The translations under genes were made by a program, and so were the position numbers. The notes below the pieces were generated by a model. It saw nothing but the letters and a program-made list of their open reading frames with translations, was not told where the DNA came from and did not search any database. Source: Cedecea neteri (GTDB lineage: Bacteria; Pseudomonadota; Gammaproteobacteria; Enterobacterales; Enterobacteriaceae). From it: 64,000 bases of DNA. The stretch spans positions 2,294,001 to 2,358,000 of the forward strand of contig NZ_CP009451.1 in NCBI RefSeq assembly GCF_000757825.1, given 5' to 3'. Shown here in pieces: positions 18,397 through 28,366 of this stretch. The first letter of the stretch is position 1; the number at the start of each line of letters is the position of its first letter.

Positions 18397-19869
18397 ATGT
18401 CCCGATCTAACCCGATTCTGGCCTCCTCTGCGCAGAGCATTGAGGAATACCAGCAGGCGATCGCCCAGACCAGCCAGGCCGTAGTGGAATGGCTGCAGCA
18501 GCCCCAGATGTACAAGGGCAAAACCGTCGCCGAGCTGAAAGAACGTATTCAGCTCGACTTCAATCCACAGGGCCTGGGCAACCAGGCTGCGATTGAACGC
18601 GCGATTGAGTATTTCTTAAAAGACAGCCTGCTGGTGCATCACCCGCAGTGCGTGGCGCACCTTCACTGCCCAAGCCTGGTGGTTAGCCAGGCCGCGGAAG
18701 TGCTGATCAACGCCACCAACCAGAGCATGGACTCCTGGGATCAAAGCCCGTCGGCAACCATCATCGAGATGAAGCTGATCGAATGGCTGCGCGCGCAGGT
18801 TGGCTACCCGGCTGGCGACGCGGGCGTGTTCACCAGCGGCGGAACCCAGAGTAACCTGATGGGCCTGATGCTGGCGCGTGACGCTTACTTTGCGCGTCAG
18901 GGCCACTCCGTCCAGCAGGACGGTCTGACCGGCGATATCCGCAAAATCCGGGTGCTGTGCTCTGAAAATGCCCACTTCTCCGTGCAGAAAAACATGGCGC
19001 TGATGGGCATGGGCTACCAGTCAGTCACGCTGGTGAAAACCGATGAGTTCGCCCGCATGGACGTCAACGACCTGGCGGCTAAAATCGCCCAGGCGAAGGC
19101 GAACGGCGAGCAGATCATGGCTATCGTCGCCACTGCCGGTACGACCGACGCTGGCGCTATCGACCCGCTGAGCGACATCGCGAAGCTGGCCGCTGCGCAC
19201 CAGATTTGGGTACACGTTGATGCAGCCTGGGGCGGCGCGCTGCTGCTGTCCGAGAAGTATCGCGATTACCTGAACGGCCTGGAGCTGGTGGATTCCGTTA
19301 CCCTGGACTTCCACAAGCAGTTCTTCCAGACCATCAGCTGCGGCGCGTTCCTGCTGAAAGACGCTCGCCACTACGAGCTGATGCGCTACCAGGCGGCCTA
19401 CCTGAACTCCGAGTTCGACGAAGAGCAAGGCGTGCCAAACCTGGTGTCCAAGTCGCTGCAGACCACCCGCCGCTTTGATGCACTGAAGCTGTGGATGGGT
19501 CTGGAAGCGCTGGGCCAGAAACAGTACGCCGAAATCATCGATCACGGTGTGACCATGGCGAAGAACGTGGCCGCCTATGTGGCTGACCACGCTTCTCTGG
19601 AGCTGGTGATGCAGCCTCAGCTGGCGAGCGTGCTGTTCCGCTTCCGTCCGGCAAGCCTGGCTGGCCGCAGCGATGCGGAAATCGCACTGCTGAACCAGAA
19701 AATTGGCGATGCGCTGCTGGAGTCCGGCCGCGCGAACGTCGGCGTGACCGAGCATAACGGCGTCACCTGCCTGAAGCTGACCCTGCTGAACCCAACCGTT
19801 ACCCTGGAGGACGTCAAAGTCCTGCTGGCGTTGGTTGAGAAAACCGCAGAGCCGCTGCTGAACGCGTAA
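18397..19869 (+). CDS. ddc: L-2,4-diaminobutyrate decarboxylase
   Basis: PLP group II decarboxylase that converts L-2,4-diaminobutyrate to 1,3-diaminopropane and CO2. 490 residues: FTSGGTQSNLMGLMLARD binds PLP phosphate, HVDAAWGGALLLS carries the Asp that pairs with the PLP nitrogen, and LDFHKQFFQ carries the Schiff-base lysine with the preceding histidine. Second gene of the operon with dat, 14 bp apart with GGAG upstream of the start, followed by a strong terminator. The product can serve in polyamine supply; the aspartate semialdehyde precursor depends on aspartokinase such as lysC in this same window. Confidence 0.95.
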   Translation: MSRSNPILASSAQSIEEYQQAIAQTSQAVVEWLQQPQMYKGKTVAELKERIQLDFNPQGLGNQAAIERAIEYFLKDSLLVHHPQCVAHLHCPSLVVSQAAEVLINATNQSMDSWDQSPSATIIEMKLIEWLRAQVGYPAGDAGVFTSGGTQSNLMGLMLARDAYFARQGHSVQQDGLTGDIRKIRVLCSENAHFSVQKNMALMGMGYQSVTLVKTDEFARMDVNDLAAKIAQAKANGEQIMAIVATAGTTDAGAIDPLSDIAKLAAAHQIWVHVDAAWGGALLLSEKYRDYLNGLELVDSVTLDFHKQFFQTISCGAFLLKDARHYELMRYQAAYLNSEFDEEQGVPNLVSKSLQTTRRFDALKLWMGLEALGQKQYAEIIDHGVTMAKNVAAYVADHASLELVMQPQLASVLFRFRPASLAGRSDAEIALLNQKIGDALLESGRANVGVTEHNGVTCLKLTLLNPTVTLEDVKVLLALVEKTAEPLLNA

Positions 19870-19885
19870 TTTTTTACGTATGAAG

Positions 19886-19922
19886 AAAAGCCGGTCGCGA
19901 ACCTTCGCCACCGGCTTTTTTA
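19886..19922 (+). terminator. Intrinsic terminator of dat-ddc
   Basis: Stem AAAAGCCGGT/ACCGGCTTTT with a 14-base loop and a T run. Confidence 0.85.
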
Positions 19923-19928
19923 TTGCCT

Positions 19929-20042
19929 TTAGTTCACCAGCCTGAGCTGCCGACGCAGAGCCGCCTGTGCCTCATCACTAATGGATTCAGGGAACGGGAT
20001 AATGTGCTCGGGGCGCAGAACGCCATCAATTTTGTCTTTCAT
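19929..20042 (-). pseudogene. 37-codon ORF, probable N-terminal gene remnant
   Basis: An ATG frame of 37 codons (MKDKIDGVLRPEHIIPFPES at the start, ending RQLRLVN) 19 bp downstream of the NmrA-type gene on the same strand. Its composition and sense look protein-like rather than random, and the IIPFPESISDEAQAAL segment resembles N-termini of alpha/beta hydrolases, but no body of such an enzyme follows; the ddc terminator begins right after its stop. It could equally be a genuine small protein gene. No strong ribosome site. Confidence 0.4.
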
Positions 20043-20061
20043 TGCCTGACCTGTACTTAAT

Positions 20062-20997
20062 TTATTCCTTCAGATGCAACTGCAGCCAGTGCGCCACATC
20101 CTGAACCGGGATTTTTTTACTGAAGTTATAGGTTTTTTCCATCGGCCACCAGACACCTTCGCCGCGCGCAAAAGCGGTACGATAGCGCAGCATGACGTCA
20201 TCAGGATGGCGACTAAGCCCGGCCTGTAAGTACGGCAGGCTCAGGACAGCTTTGCTAAATGATTTGCCGCTGGTGCGCTCGACAATCTCTGCCAGTCTGC
20301 CATAGGTGAGCGTTTCGCTGGCGATAAACACCACCTGGTTAGCCACGCGAGGCTGTTCAAGATAAATGGCGGCCGTAAGTCGGCCAATATCTTCCGGCGA
20401 GGTGACGGTAACCTGAGTTTCCCAGCCACCCAGCGCGTTGACGGTTTGCTTATCCAGATTGACCACATCAAACGCTGGCTCAAACAGGAAGCTGGTGAAC
20501 ATCCCGGTGGAGACTATCACCCATTCGGTCACGCTCTGGCTTCGCAGCAGCGTTCTGACATCGTGCTGTTCGTCCCATACCGGCTGCCCGCTACCTTTGC
20601 CTACCACATCGTAATCGACGCCAAACTGCCACGGGAAATAGCGGCTGACGCCTGCCTGAATCACCGCGCGGGTAATTTTAAGCTGCGTACCTTCGCCTGC
20701 GACAAACCCCATGCAGTTGATGACGGTGTCGAATTGCTGGAACAGCGGCACCAAAGCGTCGCTCTCGCTGGTCGCGATATCCAGAGCGATAAAATCGATC
20801 CCGGCTTCGGCATACTTTTTATGACGCGGCGAAACCGGCCGTCCATGCTCATTGAGAGATCCCGGCGACACGCTGGCGGTTATAGCCCTTCCCAAACCCA
20901 AGACGGCTGGCTGCAGCGCATCCAGAATTGCCGCGCCCAGTTGTCCCACGCCCAGCACCAATATCTTTTCACCTGCCTTCTCAGTAATGATATTCAT
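20062..20997 (-). CDS. NmrA/isoflavone-reductase-like NAD(P)-dependent protein
   Basis: Atypical short-chain dehydrogenase of the NmrA/isoflavone reductase kind, 311 residues. A Rossmann dinucleotide motif GVGQLGAAIL lies near residue 17, with a second strand reaching GIDFIALDIA; FPWQFGVDYD is the aromatic-rich segment typical of this subfamily, and the TSPEDIGRLTAAIYL segment is the NmrA domain close. It is divergent from a LysR gene 144 bp away, which probably regulates it. Whether it reduces a substrate or senses NADP+/NADPH is unknown. Confidence 0.82.
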   Translation of the reverse strand: MNIITEKAGEKILVLGVGQLGAAILDALQPAVLGLGRAITASVSPGSLNEHGRPVSPRHKKYAEAGIDFIALDIATSESDALVPLFQQFDTVINCMGFVAGEGTQLKITRAVIQAGVSRYFPWQFGVDYDVVGKGSGQPVWDEQHDVRTLLRSQSVTEWVIVSTGMFTSFLFEPAFDVVNLDKQTVNALGGWETQVTVTSPEDIGRLTAAIYLEQPRVANQVVFIASETLTYGRLAEIVERTSGKSFSKAVLSLPYLQAGLSRHPDDVMLRYRTAFARGEGVWWPMEKTYNFSKKIPVQDVAHWLQLHLKE

Positions 20998-21141
20998 ATC
21001 ACTCTCGCTCCCCTTTACTTGCAGCAGAATTGCTACATTATTGGACAGTCTACCGGCGTGATTAAGGAGCGATAAGCCGCCCTGACCAGGTTAGACTGTT
21101 CGCAAAAATGGGATAATTTTGCCGAATTGACGGAGGATTCA

Positions 21142-22044
21142 ATGGATAAGCTGGAAGCCATGCGGGTCTACCGCCACGTGGTTGAAACGCAAAGTTTCGC
21201 CAGAGCTGCCGAGCTACTCGGACTACCGAGATCAACCGTCTCCCGCATGATTAAAGATCTTGAAAACTATCTGGCGGTGCAGCTGCTTCAACGTACGACG
21301 AGGAAATTAAGCGTCACGACCGACGGCCAGAACTATTACGCCGAATGTAAAAAAATCCTCGGTGATATAGCCGCCCTAGAATCCTCCTTCCCCGGAAAAA
21401 CCGGGCAGCCGCGAGGGCGCTTTAAGATTGGTATGCCGCAGTCGCTGGCCCGACATTGTATTTTGCCGGAAATACAGAGCTTTATGGCACGCTACCCTGA
21501 ACTGGAACTGGTGCTTTGCTCAAGCGATCGGGTTACTGATTTAGTGCAGGAGGGATTTGACTGCGTTATTCGGGCGGGTGCGGTAGAGGATTCCACCACG
21601 CTGGTTGCCCGCCAGATCGCGCGCTTCAGGTGGTCGGTACTGGCTTCCGGGCAATACATATCTCAATTCGGAACGCCTAAGACCTTAGAGGATTTGCAAC
21701 ATCATCACGCCGTGGGCTACCTCTCCCACGCCACCGGCAAAACAAGCGAATGGCATTTTGATCGGCAAGGCCGTGACGTATCCGTAAGAATGAAAGAGAC
21801 GCTGGTTGTGGATGATACCGACGCCTATATCCAGGCCGGCCTTCAGGGTATGGGGTTAATTCGTGTGGCCAGCTACCTGGTGAGTGATTATTTATCCTCC
21901 GGGGTGTTAATTTCCTGCCTGGAAGAGTACGCCGTCGATATGCCGCTGTTTCTGGTTTACCCGCAAAGCCGCCATGTTTCCCCGGCGGTACGGGCGTTTT
22001 ATGACTGGAGTAAAGCCACCCTGACTAGGCACTACGCGCAATAA
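21142..22044 (+). CDS. LysR-family regulator divergent from the NmrA-type gene
   Basis: LysR transcription factor of 300 residues in the CrgA/DhcR-like subgroup common next to oxidoreductase genes: MDKLEAMRVYRHVVETQSFA, recognition region LPRSTVSRMIKDLENYL, and the RTTRKLSVT wing. The effector domain opens GRFKIGMPQSLARH. The ATG at 21142 is chosen because GGAGGA lies just ahead; an upstream TTG start would add five residues. Probable target is the divergent NmrA-type gene. Slightly lower GC than the backbone, consistent with acquired DNA. Confidence 0.86.
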   Translation: MDKLEAMRVYRHVVETQSFARAAELLGLPRSTVSRMIKDLENYLAVQLLQRTTRKLSVTTDGQNYYAECKKILGDIAALESSFPGKTGQPRGRFKIGMPQSLARHCILPEIQSFMARYPELELVLCSSDRVTDLVQEGFDCVIRAGAVEDSTTLVARQIARFRWSVLASGQYISQFGTPKTLEDLQHHHAVGYLSHATGKTSEWHFDRQGRDVSVRMKETLVVDDTDAYIQAGLQGMGLIRVASYLVSDYLSSGVLISCLEEYAVDMPLFLVYPQSRHVSPAVRAFYDWSKATLTRHYAQ

Positions 22045-22068
22045 AAAAGCTCCCAAAGGGAGCTTTTT
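22044..22068. terminator. Bidirectional terminator between LysR gene and ssb
   Basis: Perfect 11-bp stem AAAAAGCTCCC/GGGAGCTTTTT with loop AAA. T runs on both strands, so it can serve both convergent genes. Confidence 0.85.
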
Positions 22069-22092
22069 CGCTTTAGCTACGAACGGACATTA

Positions 22093-22623
22093 TCAGAACG
22101 GGATGTCGTCGTCGAAGTCCATTGGTGGTTCGTTAGATGGCGCTGGCGCGCTCTGCTGCTGCGGACGAGCCTGCGCGCCGCCGCTGAACTGGTTGCCGCC
22201 CTGTGGCTGCTGAGGCTGACCCCAGCTGCCCTGCTGCTGGCCGCCGTTGCCGCCTGCCGGTGCACCGCCGCCCTGACGGCCGCCGAGCATCTGCATGGTG
22301 CCGCCAACGTTAACCACGACTTCGGTGGTGTATTTTTCTACGCCAGCCTGGTCGGTCCATTTACGGGTTTGCAGTGCGCCTTCGATGTAAACCTGAGAGC
22401 CTTTACGCAGGTATTCGCCGGCCACTTCTGCCAGTTTGCCGAACAGCACTACGCGGTGCCACTCGGTTTTTTCTTTGGTTTCGCCGGTTTGCTTATCACG
22501 CCAGGACTCTGACGTGGCCAGTGTAATGTTGGCAACTGCGCCACCATTTGGCATATAGCGTACTTCCGGGTCCTGACCCAGATTCCCAACGAGAATCACC
22601 TTGTTTACGCCTCTGCTGGCCAT
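22093..22623 (-). CDS. ssb: Single-stranded DNA-binding protein
   Basis: Tetrameric SSB that coats single-stranded DNA in replication and repair. 176 residues: OB fold (1-112) opening with [22 protein letters not shown], a Gly/Gln/Pro-rich linker with repeated QGG and QPQ units, and the acidic tip DFDDDIPF that recruits partner proteins. It is divergent from uvrA, sharing the SOS-controlled gap as in E. coli. Confidence 0.98.
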   Translation of the reverse strand: MASRGVNKVILVGNLGQDPEVRYMPNGGAVANITLATSESWRDKQTGETKEKTEWHRVVLFGKLAEVAGEYLRKGSQVYIEGALQTRKWTDQAGVEKYTTEVVVNVGGTMQMLGGRQGGGAPAGGNGGQQQGSWGQPQQPQGGNQFSGGAQARPQQQSAPAPSNEPPMDFDDDIPF

Positions 22624-22750
22624 GTTCGTGTCTCCTGAAACGGTTTTAAATAGTCTAAACCGGGGATTCTACACTATGCCACCCACAATGTTTATAGCTG
22701 CGAGGGACATTCCAGAATCTCGGCTAAGTATAGCTCGTTTCATTAAAACA

Positions 22751-22766
22751 CTGGATATTCATTCAG
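22751..22766. promoter_or_regulatory. LexA box between ssb and uvrA
   Basis: CTGGATATTCATTCAG keeps the CTG-N10-CAG frame and most of the E. coli uvrA operator; it would put uvrA, and partly ssb, under SOS control. Confidence 0.85.
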
Positions 22767-22858
22767 GTTTTATTGTGTCATAATTAGCCGTTTCTGGCCG
22801 TCGGTTGTACCTCTACATACATACCAGGCGCATGCAGTCATTATTCCGGGAAAGGTGA

Positions 22859-25690
22859 ATGGATAAGATCGAAGTTCGGGGCGCCCGCACCCACAATCTC
22901 AAAAATATCAATCTCGTCATCCCGCGCGACAAACTGATTGTTGTCACCGGGCTTTCGGGTTCAGGCAAATCCTCACTGGCATTCGATACCCTTTACGCAG
23001 AAGGGCAACGCCGTTACGTTGAGTCCCTCTCCGCCTATGCGCGCCAGTTCCTGTCGCTGATGGAGAAGCCGGATGTCGACCATATCGAAGGGTTGTCGCC
23101 CGCGATTTCTATTGAACAGAAATCCACATCCCATAACCCGCGTTCCACCGTCGGCACCATCACGGAAATTCATGACTACCTGCGTCTGCTTTACGCCCGC
23201 GTAGGCGAACCGCGCTGCCCGGATCACGACATCCCGCTCGCGGCGCAAACCGTCAGCCAGATGGTGGATAACGTGCTGGCGCAGCCGGAAGGCAAACGCC
23301 TGATGCTGCTCGCGCCGATCATTAAAGATCGCAAAGGCGAGCACGCTAAAACGCTGGAAAACCTCGCCAGCCAGGGCTATATCCGCGCGCGTATCGACGG
23401 CGAAGTTTGCGACCTGTCCGATCCGCCCAAGCTTGAGCTGCAGAAGAAGCACACCATTGAAGTGGTCGTGGATCGCTTTAAAGTGCGCGAAGATATCGCC
23501 CAGCGCCTGGCCGAGTCGTTTGAAACCGCGCTGGAGCTGTCCGGCGGCTCTGCCGTTGTCGCCGATATGGACGATGAAAAAGCGGAAGAGCTGCTGTTCT
23601 CCGCCAACTTTGCCTGCCCGGTTTGCGGCTACAGCATGCGCGAGCTGGAACCTCGTCTGTTTTCCTTTAACAACCCGGCCGGCGCCTGCCCAACCTGTGA
23701 CGGCCTGGGCGTTCAGCAGTATTTCGATCCAGATCGCGTGGTACAAAACGGTGAGCTGTCGCTGGCCGGCGGGGCAATTCGCGGCTGGGATCGCCGTAAC
23801 TTCTATTACTTCACCATGCTACGCTCGCTGGCCGAACACTATAAGTTTGACGTGGAATCTCCATGGAACGAGCTGAGCGACACGGTGAAGAAAGTGGTGC
23901 TGCACGGTTCCGGCAAAGAAACTATCGAATTCAAGTACATGAACGATCGCGGTGACACTTCCGTGCGCCGCCATCCGTTCGAAGGCGTGCTGCACAACAT
24001 GGAGCGCCGCTACAAAGAGACGGAATCTTCCGCCGTTCGTGAAGAGCTGGCGAAGTTCATCAGCAACCGTCCTTGCACCAGCTGCGAAGGCACCCGTCTG
24101 CGCCGCGAAGCCCGCCACGTGTTTGTCGAAAACACCGCGCTGCCGACCATCTCTGACATGAGCATCGGCCATGCGATGGAATTCTTCCAGAACATGAAGC
24201 TGAGCGGCCAGCGCGCGCAAATCGCGGAAAAAGTGTTGAAAGAGATCGGCGACCGCCTGAAGTTCCTGGTGAACGTCGGCCTGAACTATCTTTCTCTCTC
24301 CCGCTCGGCAGAAACCCTGTCCGGCGGCGAAGCCCAGCGTATTCGCCTGGCAAGCCAGATTGGCGCCGGGCTGGTCGGCGTGATGTACGTGCTGGATGAG
24401 CCGTCTATCGGCCTGCACCAGCGCGATAACGAACGCCTGCTGGAAACCCTGATTCACCTGCGTAACCTCGGCAACACGGTGATTGTGGTAGAGCACGACG
24501 AAGACGCCATTCGCGCCGCCGACCATATTATCGATATTGGCCCTGGCGCGGGCGTTCACGGCGGCCAGGTGGTCGCGGAAGGCACCATGAAGGACATTAT
24601 TGCGGTGCCGGAGTCCCTGACCGGGCAGTTCCTGAGCGGCAAACGCGAAATTGCGGTGCCGAAACAGCGCGTTGCCGCCGATCCGTCAAAAGTGCTCAAG
24701 CTCTCCGGTGCGAAAGGTAACAACCTGAAGGACGTCACGCTGACGCTGCCAGTGGGACTGTTTACCTGTATTACCGGGGTTTCCGGATCCGGGAAATCGA
24801 CGCTGATCAACGATACGCTGTTCCCGATTGCCCAGCGCCAGCTGAACGGCGCCACTATCGCAGAACCTGCACCGTACCGCGACGTTCAGGGTCTGGAGCA
24901 TTTCGATAAGGTTATCGATATTGACCAGAGCCCGATTGGCCGTACGCCACGATCCAACCCGGCTACCTACACCGGCGTGTTTACGCCAGTGCGTGAGCTG
25001 TTTGCAGGCGTACCGGAAGCGCGTTCACGCGGCTATACGCCGGGGCGCTTTAGCTTCAACGTTCGCGGCGGACGCTGCGAAGCCTGCCAGGGCGACGGCG
25101 TCATCAAAGTCGAAATGCACTTCCTGCCGGATATCTACGTGCCGTGCGACCAGTGCAAAGGCAAACGCTATAACCGTGAAACGCTGGAGATTAAGTACAA
25201 AGGCAAAAGCATTCACGAAGTGCTGGATATGACGATTGAAGACGCGCGTGAGTTCTTCGACGCCGTGCCGGCGCTGGCGCGCAAGCTGCAAACGCTGATC
25301 GACGTGGGCCTGTCCTACATCCGTCTTGGCCAGTCAGCCACCACGCTGTCGGGCGGTGAAGCGCAGCGCGTTAAGCTGGCGCGTGAGCTGTCCAAGCGCG
25401 GCACCGGCCAGACGCTGTATATCCTCGACGAGCCGACCACCGGCCTGCACTTTGCGGACATTCAGCAACTGCTGGAAGTGCTGCATCAGCTCAGGGATCA
25501 GGGCAACACCATCGTGGTGATTGAACACAACCTCGACGTGATTAAAACCGCAGACTGGATTGTGGATCTGGGTCCTGAAGGCGGCAGCGGCGGCGGCGAG
25601 ATTCTGGTCTCCGGCACGCCGGAAACCGTCGCAAGCTGTGAAGCATCCCATACCGCGCGGTTCCTCAAACCGTTGCTGAAGCTGAAATAG
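22859..25690 (+). CDS. uvrA: Excinuclease ABC subunit A
   Basis: DNA damage-recognition ATPase of nucleotide excision repair, acting with UvrB and UvrC. 943 residues, two ABC modules: Walker [10 protein letters not shown] (about 31-39) and GVSGSGKST (about 640-648); signatures [14 protein letters not shown] and [14 protein letters not shown]; Walker [12 protein letters not shown] and [11 protein letters not shown]. Zinc-binding CPVCGYS with CPTCDG and CEACQGDG with CDQCKG are all present. The last codon abuts the stop of convergent yjbR with no spacer. SOS-regulated through the LexA box upstream. Confidence 0.99.
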   Translation: MDKIEVRGARTHNLKNINLVIPRDKLIVVTGLSGSGKSSLAFDTLYAEGQRRYVESLSAYARQFLSLMEKPDVDHIEGLSPAISIEQKSTSHNPRSTVGTITEIHDYLRLLYARVGEPRCPDHDIPLAAQTVSQMVDNVLAQPEGKRLMLLAPIIKDRKGEHAKTLENLASQGYIRARIDGEVCDLSDPPKLELQKKHTIEVVVDRFKVREDIAQRLAESFETALELSGGSAVVADMDDEKAEELLFSANFACPVCGYSMRELEPRLFSFNNPAGACPTCDGLGVQQYFDPDRVVQNGELSLAGGAIRGWDRRNFYYFTMLRSLAEHYKFDVESPWNELSDTVKKVVLHGSGKETIEFKYMNDRGDTSVRRHPFEGVLHNMERRYKETESSAVREELAKFISNRPCTSCEGTRLRREARHVFVENTALPTISDMSIGHAMEFFQNMKLSGQRAQIAEKVLKEIGDRLKFLVNVGLNYLSLSRSAETLSGGEAQRIRLASQIGAGLVGVMYVLDEPSIGLHQRDNERLLETLIHLRNLGNTVIVVEHDEDAIRAADHIIDIGPGAGVHGGQVVAEGTMKDIIAVPESLTGQFLSGKREIAVPKQRVAADPSKVLKLSGAKGNNLKDVTLTLPVGLFTCITGVSGSGKSTLINDTLFPIAQRQLNGATIAEPAPYRDVQGLEHFDKVIDIDQSPIGRTPRSNPATYTGVFTPVRELFAGVPEARSRGYTPGRFSFNVRGGRCEACQGDGVIKVEMHFLPDIYVPCDQCKGKRYNRETLEIKYKGKSIHEVLDMTIEDAREFFDAVPALARKLQTLIDVGLSYIRLGQSATTLSGGEAQRVKLARELSKRGTGQTLYILDEPTTGLHFADIQQLLEVLHQLRDQGNTIVVIEHNLDVIKTADWIVDLGPEGGSGGGEILVSGTPETVASCEASHTARFLKPLLKLK

Positions 25691-26044
25691 TCAAACCGAT
25701 AATTGCTGCCTGACCTGCTCAGGCAGCAATGTCACCGCCTGCTGATACGAAGCATCCACCAGATAGTAAATTTGCGAACCGGGCAGCGAGCCGTCCAGGT
25801 ATAGCGTGCTCCAGTGCGTCTTATTCAAATGGGCGCTGGGGAACACATCCTGATGCTGCTGGCGCAGAAGCTCTGCCAGGTCTGGCGTCGCCTTGAGGGA
25901 GACCGCCGGGCGCTGATTCTCCGCATGCACCATCGCAAACAGCACATCGCCGACTTTGATTTGTGTTGCCTTCCAGTCGCTATGCACGCTCTGCTCTGCG
26001 CCTGGTTTCTTCATGCAGTACTCTAGAAGTTCCGAATTCGTCAT
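25691..26044 (-). CDS. yjbR: MmcQ/YjbR-family DNA-binding-like protein
   Basis: Small cytosolic protein with the CyaY-like/double-wing fold of the MmcQ-YjbR family, 117 residues, beginning MTNSELLEYCMKKPGAEQSV and closely matching E. coli YjbR throughout (LNKTHWSTLYLDGSLP and QIYYLVDASYQQAV). Function not established. In E. coli yjbQ precedes it; no yjbQ is seen here. It converges on uvrA end to end. Confidence 0.95.
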   Translation of the reverse strand: MTNSELLEYCMKKPGAEQSVHSDWKATQIKVGDVLFAMVHAENQRPAVSLKATPDLAELLRQQHQDVFPSAHLNKTHWSTLYLDGSLPGSQIYYLVDASYQQAVTLLPEQVRQQLSV

Positions 26045-26137
26045 CTCGATTTCCTCGTCCTGATAGTCTGGCCGGAAGCATTCGCGGCAGGATTAAGTGT
26101 GCGCCAAAAGCGCATAATCGACGAGGAAAATTGATTA

Positions 26138-26170
26138 AAAAAACGGCAGTTAATTTGCGTTAACTGCCGT
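26138..26170 (-). terminator. Intrinsic terminator of aphA
   Basis: Perfect 11-bp stem ACGGCAGTTAA/TTAACTGCCGT with a 6-base loop, followed on the minus strand by a run of seven T. Confidence 0.9.
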
Positions 26171-26184
26171 GTTTGATACCGGGA

Positions 26185-26898
26185 TTAATACTCGGAGTTG
26201 ACGATGACTTCTTCGCCAAACGAGCCTGCTTTTGGCAGCGGCTGATAGCTGGAGTTCGAGGCTCGCAGGATGCGGATCCCGCGCGCGCCAACGTCCTGCG
26301 CGGCGGTAATGTCGTTATCGGAGTCGCCGTAGAAGATTTTGATTTTCTTATCTTTCAGCCACTGCGTTTTGGTGTTCTGGCCTTCTTTATCCCCGGCAAA
26401 AATCACCGGATTTACGCTCGGCTCTGGGATCAGGAAGTCGTTTTGCAGGGTTTTGGTGACGGTTTCGGTTTTGGTCTGGCTACGCCCGGTGACAAAGTAA
26501 ACGCTGTCGCCACGTTTGAGGTGCATGGTGATCAGGCTCTTCGCCACCTCTTTTGGCATGCTGAAGTCGTCCCAGCCGTTGTTCATTTTTTCCCAGAACG
26601 CGGGATTTTTCAGGTAATCCTGTTTGCCCGGTGAGAACTCTTTTTGCCCGCGGTAAAAGCCAGGGCTGGAAAACAGTACGGTATCGTCAATATCAAAGCC
26701 AACCGCGATAGGTTCACGGCCAAGCAGGCTGTTTTCAATTTGTGCCACGGAGACCCAGTGGATTGGCATCTGCTGCGCCAGCTGAGCAACGGTGACGCCA
26801 GGGTTAAGCGGAGCGGGTGCGGATTCAGTTGCCAGCGCGGCATGATTAAGGCCTACCAGCAGGCAGGCGGCACTGAGTGCCAGGGCGATCTTACGCAT
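26185..26898 (-). CDS. aphA: Periplasmic class B acid phosphatase
   Basis: Magnesium-dependent HAD-fold nonspecific acid phosphatase/phosphotransferase that salvages nucleotides in the periplasm as a homotetramer. 237 residues; Sec signal with a cut near ALATES; nucleophile motif [14 protein letters not shown]; motif 2 threonine in [10 protein letters not shown]; motif 3 lysine and [10 protein letters not shown] acidic residues. All catalytic elements are present. Single gene with its own terminator, downstream of tyrB. Confidence 0.97.
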   Translation of the reverse strand: MRKIALALSAACLLVGLNHAALATESAPAPLNPGVTVAQLAQQMPIHWVSVAQIENSLLGREPIAVGFDIDDTVLFSSPGFYRGQKEFSPGKQDYLKNPAFWEKMNNGWDDFSMPKEVAKSLITMHLKRGDSVYFVTGRSQTKTETVTKTLQNDFLIPEPSVNPVIFAGDKEGQNTKTQWLKDKKIKIFYGDSDNDITAAQDVGARGIRILRASNSSYQPLPKAGSFGEEVIVNSEY

Positions 26899-27051
26899 TG
26901 TTTTCCCTTTTGTTTTCTGTTTTTAATCGTTGTTTAAATGAGCAGCCTTGCCATAAAACATTCCGACCATACCCGCCGGGGACCGATCTACAAAGGTTTT
27001 TTTCAGTTTAATGTCGCAGAAAACAGGCAGAGTCACAGAATGGCGGTGTGA

Positions 27052-27077
27052 TTTCCTCTCCCTGCCGGGAGAGGAAA
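27052..27077. repeat. CCTCTCCC-type palindromic repeat, tyrB-aphA gap
   Basis: Perfect 11-bp arms TTTCCTCTCCC and GGGAGAGGAAA around TGCC. Same stem family as 1185-1206 and 48238-48341. It lies 3' of tyrB and could protect or end that transcript, although no good U run follows it on the minus strand. Confidence 0.65.
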
Positions 27078-27114
27078 AAGGGAACGTTAAAAATCAAATA
27101 TTGTTAGTGAGCAC

Positions 27115-28308
27115 TTACATTACAGCAGCAAACGCCTGCGCCACGCGCTGGACGTTGCCGTGGTTAAGCCCAGCCACGCAGATACGGCCGCTGGCCAGCA
27201 GGTAAACGCCAAACTCATCGCGCAGGCGGTCGGCCTGAGCTGCGCTTAGCCCGGTGTAGCTAAACATGCCGCGCTGTTTCAGCAGGTAGTCAAAATTACG
27301 CCCCGGCACGGCTTTGGTCAGTACTTCCACCAGCACCTGACGCATTTCCAGAATACGCACGCGCATGGTTTCTACTTCGGCCAGCCAGCTGGCTTTCAGC
27401 TTCTCGTCGTTCAGGACGGTGGCCACAACCTGCGCACCAAAGCACGGTGGGCTGGAGTAGTTCCGGCGCACGGTGGCTTTCAGCTGACCCAGCACACGCC
27501 CTGCGGCGTCGCTATCTTCGCAAACCACGGAGAGCCCGCCAACGCGTTCTCCATACAGGGAGAAGATTTTAGAGAAGGAGTTGCTCACCAGCATTGGCTG
27601 GCCGGATGTGGCGATAGCGCGGATTGCATAAGCATCCTGCTCCATGCCGGCGCCAAAGCCCTGATAGGCGATGTCGAGGAACGGAATCAGGTTGCGAGCT
27701 TTAAGGATTTCTACCACCGCGTCCCACTGGCTGTCGATCAGGTCTGAGCCGGTTGGGTTGTGGCAGCAAGGGTGCAGCAGCACGATGCTGTGCTCAGGCA
27801 GCGTATTCAGTTTTTCCAGCAGCGCATCAAAACGAACGCCGTTGGTTTCGCTGTCGAACCACGGATAGGTGTTAACGGTGAAGCCCGCACCTTCAAAGAT
27901 GGCGACGTGGTTTTCCCAGGTTGGGTCGCTGACCCACACCTGCGAATCCGGGAAATAAGTTTTCAGGAAGTCAGCGCCGATTTTTAGGGCACCGGAACCG
28001 CCAAGGGTCTGTACGGTCGCAATACGTCCTTCCACCAGCGCCGGATGATTGGCGCCAAACAGCAGCGGTGCAATCGCGCTGCGGTAGCCGTTCAGGCCTT
28101 CCATCGGTAAATAGAGAGAGGCGCCATGCGGCTGCGAGTTCAGGCGAGCTTCCGCTTCCGCGACGGCCTGTAACTGCGGGATAACCCCGTCTTCATTGTA
28201 ATAGAGGCCGATGCTGAGGTTTACCTTGTCGCTGCGCGGATCGACTTTAAAGCGTTCCATGAGGGAAAGGATCGGGTCGCCAGCATAGGCGTCAACTTTT
28301 TGAAACAC
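27115..28308 (-). CDS. tyrB: Aromatic-amino-acid aminotransferase
   Basis: PLP class I aminotransferase for the last step of tyrosine and phenylalanine synthesis (also leucine). 397 residues, same as E. coli. Schiff-base lysine in [19 protein letters not shown] contacts in [10 protein letters not shown] and the LDIAYQGFG strand; substrate-carboxylate arginine near the FSYTGLS region. The start is GTG, as in E. coli, with CAGGAG upstream. It lies 58 bp after alr on the same strand, separated by a perfect 12-bp inverted repeat. TyrR control is known in E. coli; I found no clean TyrR box here. Confidence 0.97.
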   Translation of the reverse strand: MFQKVDAYAGDPILSLMERFKVDPRSDKVNLSIGLYYNEDGVIPQLQAVAEAEARLNSQPHGASLYLPMEGLNGYRSAIAPLLFGANHPALVEGRIATVQTLGGSGALKIGADFLKTYFPDSQVWVSDPTWENHVAIFEGAGFTVNTYPWFDSETNGVRFDALLEKLNTLPEHSIVLLHPCCHNPTGSDLIDSQWDAVVEILKARNLIPFLDIAYQGFGAGMEQDAYAIRAIATSGQPMLVSNSFSKIFSLYGERVGGLSVVCEDSDAAGRVLGQLKATVRRNYSSPPCFGAQVVATVLNDEKLKASWLAEVETMRVRILEMRQVLVEVLTKAVPGRNFDYLLKQRGMFSYTGLSAAQADRLRDEFGVYLLASGRICVAGLNHGNVQRVAQAFAAVM

Positions 28309-28320
28309 GGTGAGGTTCTC

Positions 28321-28356
28321 CTGGTTTACAGTTCGCGGATTTCCACTGTAAACCAG
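28321..28356 (-). repeat. Perfect inverted repeat at the alr-tyrB junction
   Basis: Arms CTGGTTTACAGT (28321-28332) and ACTGTAAACCAG (28345-28356) around 12 bases. On the tyrB mRNA the downstream arm ends in CCAG of the CAGGAG ribosome site. It begins 10 bp after the alr stop, so it could end or stabilise the alr transcript or tune tyrB translation. Confidence 0.6.
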
Positions 28357-28366
28357 GCGAGGACAC

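Noticed and set aside
19021-19911. 296-codon frame opposite ddc
   Set aside because: Antisense shadow of a highly expressed gene; extends across the terminator.
28309-28366. TyrR box upstream of tyrB
   Set aside because: The palindrome has TTTACA and TGTAAA in the reverse order and wrong spacing for TGTAAA-N6-TTTACA.
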